Source: Saccopteryx bilineata (Eukaryota > Chordata > Mammalia > Chiroptera > Emballonuridae). From it: a stretch of 64,000 bases of DNA. This document shows positions 25,801 through 37,800 of this stretch, in pieces. Under the pieces are notes generated by a model that saw only the letters and a list, made by a program, of their open reading frames with translations, was not told the DNA's origin and searched no databases. Position numbers and translations under genes: made by a program. Each line of letters starts with the position of its first letter. Within the stretch, counting starts at the first letter, position 1. Where the stretch lies: assembly GCF_036850765.1 (NCBI RefSeq), contig NC_089492.1, positions 201,778,276 to 201,842,275 on the forward strand. The letters are read 5' to 3'.

Positions 25801-28800
25801 TGATAATGGTGTGGAGAATGTACTTATTCTCAGGACATACATCCTCCTAAAAATAAGCATTCAAAATACTAAGGAAGTATTTAGGGTGCCGTGTCGTGAT
25901 TGTTGTAAGGTACTTACTTCCAAATGGTCCGGGGAAAATGACGTGTGTGCGCGCGCGCGCGCAAAGGGGGGAAAAGAAATGACTTACATGTGGCAGAATG
26001 CTAATAACCAGTGAGTCTAAATTAAGGGGAAAGTAGCTCTGAAATCAAATGCTACAGAGTTACCTCCTTGATCACTTGAAACCTTGTGAGAACGTCCTCT
26101 TCCACGCCTTTCATTTTACTCAAGGCAGCTTCATGTCTGAACAGCAACTGCTCTCTTTCAACTAAAAAACGTTCTCGCCTTTGAAGTTCTTCTGCAAATT
26201 CCTGTTGCGCTGCAGTTTCACACTGTATCAAAATACCAGACTTAAGTAAAAAGTACATTCATAAACTCTATAAATTCTATTTTTATTTATTAAAATTGTA
26301 GTTTAATCAAATGGTTTAGGACTACATGGGTACCAAGTGAAATCTGGATTACAGTAACAGAGTATTAAAACAGCAAGTGACCTTGCACAGAAATCCTATC
26401 TTGCTACAAAATGACGTGAAATTATAGTGAGGTTGTACTATGGTAACTCAAGAGAATTTAGGGTCCAAAATGGATCCTACACAAAACCAATCCCCTATCC
26501 AGCTTAAATTCCATGTTCTACTTCAACCTAATAGTCTATGCTTTTACCTATACTCTTCACTCCCTCCCCATGGACTAAAAGACCTAAGTGCGGAACTAAA
26601 GCACCAACTGTCTTCCTGCCCCAGGGCTCCACTGATAAATGCTGCTGGAGAAAAGCACACACCATGAAAAAGGTGAAGGGGAGTACAATCAATAACAGTG
26701 TGACAACTTCGTATAGTAATGGATGGCTAATACATTTAGTGTGGTGAACACATCATATGGCATATAAAAATGTCAACTCACTATGTTGTACATCTGAGAG
26801 TACCAGAATATTATACACCAACTATACCTCAATAAAAAAAAAAAACTTTAGATGACGTCAGAGTAATGGCGCGGTAGGAAGCGATACCGATATATCTCCC
26901 CAAAAACTCAACAAGATCTTCAACCAGAAACAGAAAAATCTATCATTGGAGCCTCCAGATGTTCCGCAATACACCCAAAGGTATGGTCAAGCAAAAAATT
27001 GGCTAAATATATAATCAAACCCCGAAGGAAATAGGGAGTAAGAAATGCTCCGCCTTCCTCACTAACCTAAATAGGGCTGCTTTCACTGGGAACTGAGAGT
27101 ATAGAAACTAAGGCGGGCAAAGGGGGCGAATAGATCCAGGCCGCAGCACAAACAGCCGAACCAGGCTGTGGCACGGAGATCCAAGCTGAGGAAAAACTGT
27201 GACTGTGGCAACCCAGGCAATACAAGCTAACACTCGCGCCAAACCCAGAAAAAGTGGGGCAGCCATTCGCCCTGATCTCCTGGTCGGTGCGCGCAGATAG
27301 TGGGCGAGAGATTCCTTCAAAAGCCCCGGGAGTGGGCGCCCGTGTTATCCCACAGACGGGCAGAGTCAGGGGCCTTTGTGTGGGCCAGAAGCGGAAACTC
27401 CAGGCCACCCCAGCGCCTGAAAAAGCCATGCACGGGGAGGGAGCGAGAGCCAATTCCAACGCTGGAACTTTTCCGTGTGGGCGGAGGTTTCACTCAAAAT
27501 GTGGGGCAGCCAGCCTAATATCCTGGTCTGTGCGTGCAGATAGTGAGCGAGAGATTCCTCCGAGCACCCCGGGAGTGGACGCCTGCTCATGTTACCGGAC
27601 AGAGTGGCAGAGCTAGAGGTCTTTCTGTGGGCGGAAGCCCTGCCTGATTATGCTAGCAGCTCTGACTGACTGAGCCTTACCCAGAGTCCTGCGCTGAGTG
27701 GGAATAGAGTGGGGAGTTGCCAGCTCTTTGAGCCTCTTACTATCCAGGTACAGGCAGCAGCAACCCCATAGCTGGATTATCAGGCTACTAATTGAGGAAG
27801 GAAAGACTAGGAGAGAGGCTCCAGGAACACGGACTCTCTCACTGTCGGAGCCTACAAATGCTAATGAGCCTCAACTGCCAACGAGACTGAAGCCCAATAC
27901 ATGACATCGCCATAGAGACTTATCAACTGCAAACCTCTACCTGAGCGTGCCAAAGGGGCAGAACCCGGGGTACAGAGTCACCGACCAGGAAGAGGGAGAG
28001 AAAAGAAAAAGCAAGAAGATAACCTCTCAAAATCAAGAATAATCCACAGATTTTATAACCTATCCCATTTTATTATATTTGTTCGTTTGTTTCTCTTATC
28101 TTCATTCTTGATTTTTTTTTTTCCTCCTCCAATTTGGTCGTTTAATTCTCTGCCGGTCTTACTCTCTCCTCTCCTTGAACTACACTACCCATAAGTGTTG
28201 CATCTCCCATTATCTTTTCTTTCCTCTTCCTTTCTCTCTATGAGGGTTGCACTCCAAAACCCTTAACTCTCTCTCTCTCTCCCCCCCTCTCCTCTTTTTT
28301 CTTTTTTCTTCTTTCAGTGGTTCCCTCTTTTTTTTTTCTCTTTCTTTTCCCTTCTATATTAGTTTCTTCTTTTCTCCTTTACATCGCCTCTCATTCAATC
28401 CTCAATAATGAACAAATTATCTTATCTGGGACTCAAATTTATGTTTGTGACATTTTGGGGTTTTTTTACTTCACTTATTTAACTCACTAGCAGTGCTCCC
28501 ATCCCTGGCTCTCCATTTTATCTAGTTCTTGTTCCACTAAATACAATAGTAATTTTTTAATCCCCCCCATTTTCCTGTTTCCCTCTTATTCCTCTCATTG
28601 TATCTCTTAGTCAACCAACACCTAAAAGCAAATCATTTTATTCTTGACCCATATTTTTTCCTTATCTGCTTTTTGGGGGTCCATACCCCCTTTTTTTGCC
28701 CCTTTATTACTTCTCCCAATTCAGGCCCTCCATTACAGGCATTGTTTGTTCTATTTAGTACAATATAATTCACAGTTCACCACAACATTTTCTCAAAAAA

Positions 28801-31800
28801 GAGGGGAGAGGAGAGGAGAGGAAAAAAGGAGGGGGGAATAATTTCCTTTTCTTTTTATTTTATTTTATTTTTTTTTAATTTTTAATTAAAAAAAACTTTT
28901 CTATTTTTTACTTTTATTTTTTTAACTTTTTATTCTTTATTAAATCTCATTAATACTATCAACAAAACCACCCTCAGATGTCATTAAGGAAGAGAAAATC
29001 GAATATCATGGATACAAAAGAAAGAGGTAACACAGATAGATGAGGAAAAATCTATGGAGAAAAAATTTAATATATTGGAAACCTTGGAGTTAAATGACAA
29101 AGAATTTAAAATAGAAATCCTAATAATACTCAGAGATATACGAGAAAACACAGAAAGGTAATTTAGGGAGCTCAGAAAACAACTCAATGAACACAAAGAA
29201 TACATTTCCAAGGAAATTGAAACTATAAAAACAAATCAAACAGAGATGAAAAACTCAATTCACGAGCTGAAAAACAAGGGAACAAGCTTAGCTAATAGAA
29301 CAGGCCAGATAGAAGGTAGGATTAGTGAAATAGAAGACAAGCAACTTGAGGCACAACAGAGAGAAGAAGAAAGAGACTCAAAAATTTAAAAAAATGAGAT
29401 AGCCCTACAGGAATTATCTGACTCCATCAAAAAGAATAACATAAGAATAATAGGTATATCAGAGGGAGAAGAGAGAGAAAATGGAATGGAGAACATACTC
29501 AAACAAATAATAGATGAGAACTTTCCAAGCCTGTGGAAAGAACTAAAGCCTCAAATTCAAGAAGCAAACAGAACTCCGAGTTTTCTTAACCCCAACAAAC
29601 CTACTCCAAGGCACATCATAATGAAATTGGCACAAACCAACGGCAAAGAAAAAATTCTCAAGGCAGCCAGGGAAAAGAAGAATACAACATATAAAGGAAG
29701 GCCCATTAGATTATCATCCGATTTCTCAGCAGAAACTCTACAAGCTAGAAGAGAGTGGACCCCAATATTTAAAGTCCTGAAAGAGTGGAACTTTCAGCCA
29801 CGAATACTATACCCATCAAACCTATCCTTCAAATATGAAGGAGAAATAAAAACATTCACAGATACAGAAAAGATGAGGGAATTTATCATCAGAAAATCCC
29901 CACTCCAGGAATTACTAAAGGGGGTTGGTTCTCCAATAAGATACAAAGAACAAAAAAACACAAAGCCACAAGTAAAAGCTCCAAGAAGAACACAATAAAA
30001 CCAAATTTGAACTGTGACAACAACAAAAAGAAAGGGGGGGAGAGGATGGAGATTAACAGTAGCAAAGGACCATGGAGTGCAAAAGTAATCACAAGATAGT
30101 GCACTACAATCAGACAAGACAAAGAAATAAAAGGCATCCATATCGGAAAAGAAGAAGTAAAGGTATCACTTTTTGCAGATGATATGATCCTATACATCGA
30201 AAACCCCAAAGAATCCACAAAAAGACTACTAGAAACAATAAGCCAATACAGTAAGGTCGCAGGATACAAAATTAACATACAGAAGTCCATAGCCTTTCTA
30301 TATGCCAACAATGAAACATTTGAGAACGAACTCAAAAGAATAATCCCCTTCACGATTGCAAGAAAAAAAATAAAATACCTAGGAATAAACATAACAAAGA
30401 ATGTAAAGGACTTATATAATGAAAACTATAAACCATTGTTAAGGGAAATCAAAAAAGACATAATGAAGCCCTGGCCGGTTGGCTCAGCAGTAGAGCGTCG
30501 GCCTAGCGTGCGGAGGACCCGGGTTCGATTCCCGGCCAGGGCACACAGGAGAAGCGCCCATTTGCTTCTCCACCCCTCCACCGCACTTTCCTCTCTGTCT
30601 CTCTCTTCCCCTCCCGCAGCCGAGGCTCTATTGACGCAAAGATGGCCCGGGCGCTGGGGATGGCTCTGTGGCCTCTGCTTCAGGCGCTGGAGTGGCTCTG
30701 GTCGCAACATGGCGACGCCCAGGATGGGCAGAGCATCGCCCTCTGGTGGGCAGAGCTTCGCCCCTGGTGGGCGTGCCGGGTGGATCCCGGTCGGGCACAT
30801 GCGGGAGTCTGTCTGACTGTCTCTCCCTGTTTCCAGCTTCAGAAAAATGAAAAAAAAAAAAAGAAAAAAAAGTTAAAAAAAAAAAAAAGATATAATGAGA
30901 TGGAAGAATATTCCTTGTTCTTGGTTAGGAAAAATAAATATAATCAAGATGGCCATATTACCCAAAGCAATATACAAATTTAATGCAATTCCCATCAAAA
31001 TTCCAATGACATTTTTTAAAGAAATGGAGCAAAAAATCATCAGATTTATATGGAACTATAAAAAACCCCGAATAGCCAAAGCAACCCTAAAGAAAAAGAA
31101 TGAAGCTGGGGGCATTACAATACCTGACTTCAAACTATATTATAGGGCCACGACAATCAGAAAAATAGACACTCAGACCAATGGAACAGAATAGAAAACC
31201 CAGAAATAAAACCACATATATATAGTCAAATAATTTTTGATAAAGGGGCCAATAACACACAATGGAGAAAAGAAAGCCTCTTCAACAAATGGTGCTGGGA
31301 AAACTGGAAAGCCGCATGCAAAAGAATGAAACTGGACTACAGCTTGTCCCCCTGTACTAAAATTAACTCAAAATGGATCAAAGATCTAAACATAAGACCT
31401 GAAACAATTAAGTACATAGAAGAAGACATAGGTACTCAACTCATGGACCTGGGTTTTAAAGAGCATTTTATGAATTTGACTCCACAGGCAAGAGAAGTGA
31501 AGGCAAAAATTAATGAATGGGACTACATCAGACTAAGAAGTTTTTGCTCAGCAAGAGAAACTGATAAAATAAACAGACAGCCAACTAAATGGGAAATGAT
31601 ATTTTCAAACAAATGCTCAGATAAGGGCCTAATATCCAAAATATACAAAGAACTCATAAAACTCAACAATAAACAAACAAACAATCCAATAAAAAAATGG
31701 GAAGAGGACATGAACAGACACTTCTCCCAGGAAGAAATACAAATGGCCAACAGATATATGAAAAGATGCTCAGCTTCATTAGTTATTAGAGAAATGCAAA

Positions 31801-34800
31801 TCAAAACGGCAATGAGATACCACCTCACACCTGTTAGATTAGCTATTATTAACAAGACAGGTAATAGCAAATGTTGGAGAGGCTGTGGAGAAAAAGGAAC
31901 CTTCATTCACTGTTGGTGGGAATGTAAAGTAGTACAACCATTATGGAAGGAAGTATGGTAGCTCCTCATAAAACTGAAAATAAAACTACCTTATGACCCA
32001 GCAATCCCTCTACTTGGTAAATACCCCCAAAACTCAGAAACATTGATACGTAAGGACACATGCAGCCCCATGTTCATTGCAGCATTGTTCACAGTGGCCA
32101 GGACATGGAAACAACCAAAAAGCCCATCAATAGATGACTGGATAAAGAAGATGTGGCACATATACACTATGGAATACTACTCAGCCATAAGATATGATGA
32201 CATTGGATCATTTACAGCAAAATGGTGGGATTTTGATAACATTATACAAAGTGAAATAAGTAAATCAGAAAAAACCAGGAACTGCATTATTCCATAGGTA
32301 GGTGGGACATAAAAGTGAGACTAAGAGACATTGATAAGAGGAGTGTGGTGGTTACGAGGAGAGGGGGGAGAGGAAGAGGGAAAGGGGAGGGGGAGGGGCA
32401 CAAAGAAAACTAGATAGAAGGTGACAGAGGACAATCTGACTTTGGGTGATGGGTATGCAACATAATTGAATGACAAGATAATCTGGACATATTTTCTTTG
32501 AATATATGTATCCTGATTTATTGATGTCACCCCATTAAAAAATAAAATTATTAAAAAAAAACAAAAAAACTTTAGCCATGGCTAGATGGTTCAGCTGATT
32601 AAGCAGTGGTCGGCAAACTCATTAGTCAACAGAGCCAAATATCAACAGTACAACTATTGAAATTTCTTTTGAGAGCCAAATTTTTTAAACTTAAACTATA
32701 TAGGTAAGTACACTCCTTATCTAGGTAGCTTCCGCATGTGGTATTTTGTGGAAGAACCACACTCAAGGGGCCAAAGAGCCGCATGTGGCTCGCGAACCGC
32801 AGTTTGCCGACCACTGTCCCAAAGCACAGAGGTTGCGGATTCGATCTCTAGTCAGGGCACATACAGTAATAGATCGATGTTCCTGTCTCCCTCTCTCTCA
32901 TTCTTCCTTCCTCTCTCACTAAAATCAATTAAAAATTTTTTTAACATTCATTAAAAAAACCAAAACAAAACAGTGAGATATCACTTCACAGCCACTAACA
33001 TGGCTATAATCAAAAATTGAAAATAACAAATGATGTCAAGGATGAGTAGAAACTGGAATCCTTGTTCACTACTGGTGAGAGTGTATATAGGAATATGCTG
33101 TGAAGGCATGCAGTTAGGAAAACAAGCAGAGACAGCAAGGCGCCCTAGGGCAGAAGCTCTGAGCTGACTAGAGTCTAGGGGCCTCTCTGACCCTGTGCTG
33201 GAAACAGCAAAACAGCAGGATGAAACTCAGTAATAGCAAATGTTTTGGCTCTTATAACAGAGGTTAGGAGTCAGCATGTTCCTTGTCCTTTACTTCACCC
33301 CCTGAATACTTCTGCTGTTGGCTTCCTTGAGTTAATTGTACTGGCTAGTACATATCTGAGTAAGGCTGGGGATGGAGCTTCAGTCCTTCAGTCTGCTGAC
33401 CTGGGCTATTGCCTCCCCTCGGCCCCTCGGAGCATTTCCCCTGGTCTCTAAGTAGTTCATTGTCATAGCAACAAATGTAAAATGATGCAGTCACTTTGGA
33501 AAACAGTCCTGACCATTCCTCAAAAAATTACTGTATTTTTCGCTCCATAAGATGCACATTCTTTCCCCAAAAAGTGGAGGAGGAAAAGGAGGAAAATGCC
33601 CGTGCATCTTATGGAGTGAAAAATACAATATTTTATTAAGTATTTTAACATACCATTTCATTCAAAATATTTTTTATTTTCCTCCTTAAAATCCTAGGTG
33701 TGTCTTATGGTCAGGTGCATCTTATGGAGCGAAAACTAAGGTAACTATAAAGCTGCCATATGACCCGCACCTCCAATCCTAGGTATATACCCAACAGCAA
33801 TGAAAGCATGTGTCCACACAAAACTTCAATATGAGTGTTCACAGCAGCGTTACTCATAATAGTTAAAAAGTGGTAACAACCCAAATGTCTATGCACTGAT
33901 GGATAAAAAAATGTGGCCTATCCCTTTAATGGGGTATTATTCAGCAACAAAGAGAAAGCACTGACACATACTGCAACATAAATGGACCCTAAAGATATCA
34001 TGTTAAAGCAGCCAGTTATATCATACATACTAACTATTGTATCATTCTATTTATATGAAAAGTCTAGAACAGGAAATCCTACAGAGACAGAAAGTAAATT
34101 AGCAGTTGTCTAGGGCTGAGGAGAGTTGTGACAGAAATGAGGAGAGATATCTAATAGGAAGGGGATTTCTTATTGATATAGTGGAAATATTCTAAAATTG
34201 GCTGTCATGATCATAGCACAACTTTTTGAATATACTAAAAATAATTAAACTGTACACCTTGAAAAAATTAAAGAGACCCCTCTAACATGTGAGGACACAG
34301 CAAAGAGATTGCTGTCGATGACCCAGAAAGGGGGCTCTCACCAGACACCAAATATGCCAGAGCCCTGCCTATGGATGTCCAGCCTCTGGAACTATCTGAC
34401 GTGTGCTCACTGTTTCGTGCGGGGCCTGGCAGGCCTCTGTACAGGTACATCTCCTAGTCCCTTTCTGTGAGTTGCACCAAGACTCAATAGGCCTTTCCTC
34501 TGATTGCCAGTTGCCTCAGCTTTCTGTCTGGGAGCAGGCCTCCACTTTTACTTGACCTGTCTCAGCTCCAGCAATCCCTGAGGCAGATGGACTCAGTCTC
34601 AAAAGAGATAGATTCCAATACCATCATCAAAAGACTCCCCCAAACTGGTCAACTGTTGGTGAAAACTTGCTGGAATCCTTTATCTTAGCCTATGATGAAA
34701 GCCAAAAAAAATTCTAATATTGTGCTTATATTGTTGAACAAAGAACCACAGAACTCTATAGAACTGCACTTTAACTCCTGTGCCCAGGGTTGTTGTCTCA

Positions 34801-37800
34801 TATGCTTTCAGCATTCAGATTTAATATAAATGATGCTAGTCTTTTTACTCAAGGTCTAGGATCCGCATCCACAGAGTACTACTACCCCTGTTTGCTTAAA
34901 AATATGGTTTTATCATTAGTGTCTGAACTCAGAGAGAATTATCTTAATGAATTTAACACCCAAAGGCAGAATATGCAAACTATAACATCAGTGAGACATG
35001 TATCAGATAATGGGGAAAGGAGACCTATATGAGTAGTTGCTTATGAAAAATTAAACGAACAGGCACAACCCTTTTGAAGAACAATTTGGTGGTGCCCTGC
35101 TACTATTTCTTCTGGTAAATTAAGGATGCTTAAACAGAACTGTCTATGCAGGACAGACTCTATGCTGTCGTGTACTTACACAGAAGGAAATAAATTGTAG
35201 TTACTATATGCTGGAATGCTATCTGGCAGATAAAATGAATAAACTAGATTGATACTTTCCAAATACATAAATCTCAAATATATAATAATGAATGAAGTAA
35301 GATTTAGCATGGGAAGCTCCCCAATGCATTATTTTTTTATTCTGTCCCTCTTTTGCTTAAAAACCTGTAATACCTAACTTTCCACTATTTTCTTTCCCCA
35401 GCAGGCTAATAAATTCAAAATCTGACAAATCATTCCTTTCTAAAACTCCCTTCTCTCCAATTCCTCGCACCTGGAATGTCCTTCCCATCCCTCCCTTCTT
35501 TAAATGCTACCTCTCGGTCAAGTACCATGGTAAGTTATCTCCCTGAACTTCCCCCAGTGACTTTAGGCTATAATAATGTTTTTTTCAATGTTATGGTAAT
35601 TATAATCTGAATTATTTAGACAAAATGAGATACTCATTTTCTAAAAATGTTTAACTATTTCATGTGCATAAAAATACAACATATTTCCAACTAGAATTTC
35701 AACAGAAATTGTGTATTACATATACCTTGCTTCCTTCTGTACTCCTACCTAGGGGACACTTGATAAATTCATGAATTAACTACTTTAGAAATAAAAAATC
35801 CCGAAGATAAAGGCCAATATTCTGAACTGAATTTTGGTGAAAGCTGACAATAGAACTTCTTATACCTAGGTATTTAAAACAATGAATCTAGAACATCTCC
35901 TTCAAAAAGCATGCTTTAGGCCCTGACTGGTTGGCTCAGCGGCAGAGCGTCAGCCCGGCATGTGGAAGGCCCAGGTTCAATTCCCAGTCAGGGCACACAG
36001 GAGAAGTGCCCATCTGCTTCTCTACCCTTCCCCCTCTCCTTTCTCTCTATCTCTCTTCCCCTCCCACAGCCAAGGCTCCATTGGAACAAAGTTGGCCTGG
36101 GCACTAAGGACGGCTCCGTGGCCTCTGCCTCAGGCACTAGAATGGCTCTGGCTGCAACAGAGCAACACCTCAGATGGGCAGAGCATCACCCCCTGGTGGG
36201 CATGCCAGGTAGATACCGGTGGGGTGCATGCAGGTGTCTGTCTGACTGCTTCCCACTTCTAACTTCGGAAAAATACACACACACACAAAAAGCATGCTTT
36301 TCACCAGATTTTATTTATTTCCTTTTTCTTGTATGTGACAGAGACAGAGAGACAGAGAGAGGGACTGATAGGAACAGACAGACAGGAAGGGAGAGAGATG
36401 AGAAGCATCAATTCCTTCTTGAGTACCTTAGTTGTTCATTGACTGCTTTCTCATATGTGTTTTGACCAGGTGGCTACAGCAGAGTTAGTGACCTTGGCTC
36501 AAGCTAGCGACCTTGGACTTCAAGCCAGCAACCTTTGGGCTCAAGCCAGTGACCATGGGGTCATGTCTATGATACACTCAAGCCACTGATCCCACACTCA
36601 AGCTTGCAACCTCAAGGTTTTGAACCTGGGTTCTCCGTGTCCCAGTCCAACACTCTATCCACTGCACCATCTCCTGGTCAGGCTAGATTTTATTTCTTCT
36701 TAAGCAAGGATGGGATGGGATTGGAATAAACATAAAACATAAGATAGTCCAAAATCTAAAAAATACACATACACATAAAAAACAGCACTGTTTAGCCTGA
36801 CCAGGCAGTGGCATAGTGGATAGAGTGTCAGACTGGGGCACAGAAGACCCAGATTCAAAACCCCGAGGTCACTGGCTTCAGCGCAGGCTCATCTGGTTTG
36901 AGTATAGCTCACTGGCTTGGACCTGAGGTCGCTGGCTTGAGCAAGGGGTTACTCACTCTGCTGTAGCCCTCGGTGAAGGCACATATGAGAAAGCAATCAG
37001 TGAACAACTAAGGTGCCACAACGAAGAAATGATGCTTCTCGTCTCTCCCTTCCTGTCTGTCTGTCCCTATCTGTCTCTGTTTCTGTCACAAAACAAAACA
37101 AAACAAAACAAACAAACAAAACAAAACAACAGCCCTGTTTACATTTTTCTCTTAGGCTAAGTTCTTTCTCTACACTGTATATACCGAAAATGATAAGAGT
37201 CTTCTTAGACAGCTAATTCTCCTTCAATAGCTCTTATAAATTATGTTTTTTCCCCAGACCTTGTTCAAATATTAATAATATCACAACTGAGTGTGTTTTT
37301 GACACACTTATCAAAAACAATCAAAATGAAATACCTTGTAGTATTACAATTTTGTAAATGTTTGGTGTTTAGGACATAAATGTTTCTGAATTCTCAATCC
37401 AGTATGTAGTTCTCACCTGCAGTTTCTGATGTATTTGGAGTAATTCGTCATATATCTGACTGATTTGATGTGGAAGTAAACTCGGCTTGTTTGACACTTT
37501 AGGTATTGGATGGCTGATGTGCTTCAAAGGGGAGTCACTCGCATCACTGCAACACTCAGTCCAATTTTTTGAATTTGAGGCCAAATTTGTTGGCCAGGCC
37601 ATGGCTAAGAAAATAAAATTTAGCTATAAATTTTATTAACTTACAGTTTTAAATATTCACAGATAAAGTCATCTTCAGGAAGAACTACTTTAAGTATGAA
37701 TTACAATGTTCTTAAAAAGTTTCAAGTAATATATGCAAAAATAAAGTAATATAGGGAAGGTAGTAAAATGTTACATTTAGAAAATTTAGATGAAGGTGTT

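Larger units (their letters stand above)
32951..34265 (+). mobile_element. Old L1 3' fragment, split by an LTR-like insert and a MITE
   Basis: L1 phrases AGATATCACTTCACAGCCAC and GATGCAGTCACTTTGGAAAA flank the insert 33096-33473. AAAGCTGCCATATGACCCGC resumes after the MITE at 33531-33742. It ends at about 34265 after TAATTAAACTGTACACCTTG. Confidence 0.75.

Noticed and set aside
29486..29998. 170-residue open frame as a cellular gene
   Set aside because: It is the C-terminal half of L1 ORF1p; stops lie upstream in the same frame.
31326..31961. 211-residue open frame as a cellular gene
   Set aside because: It is the C-terminal part of L1 ORF2p with its Cys-rich motif, and it is bounded by frameshifts.
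34790..35032. 80-residue open frame
   Set aside because: No family similarity, no splice sites fitting CCDC138 and no coding bias that I can see.
36480..36660. CRISPR-like array of short repeats (GCTTGAG / CAAGCCAG units)
   Set aside because: The units are internal to the CTGACCAGG-family SINE and recur in every copy with mammalian context.
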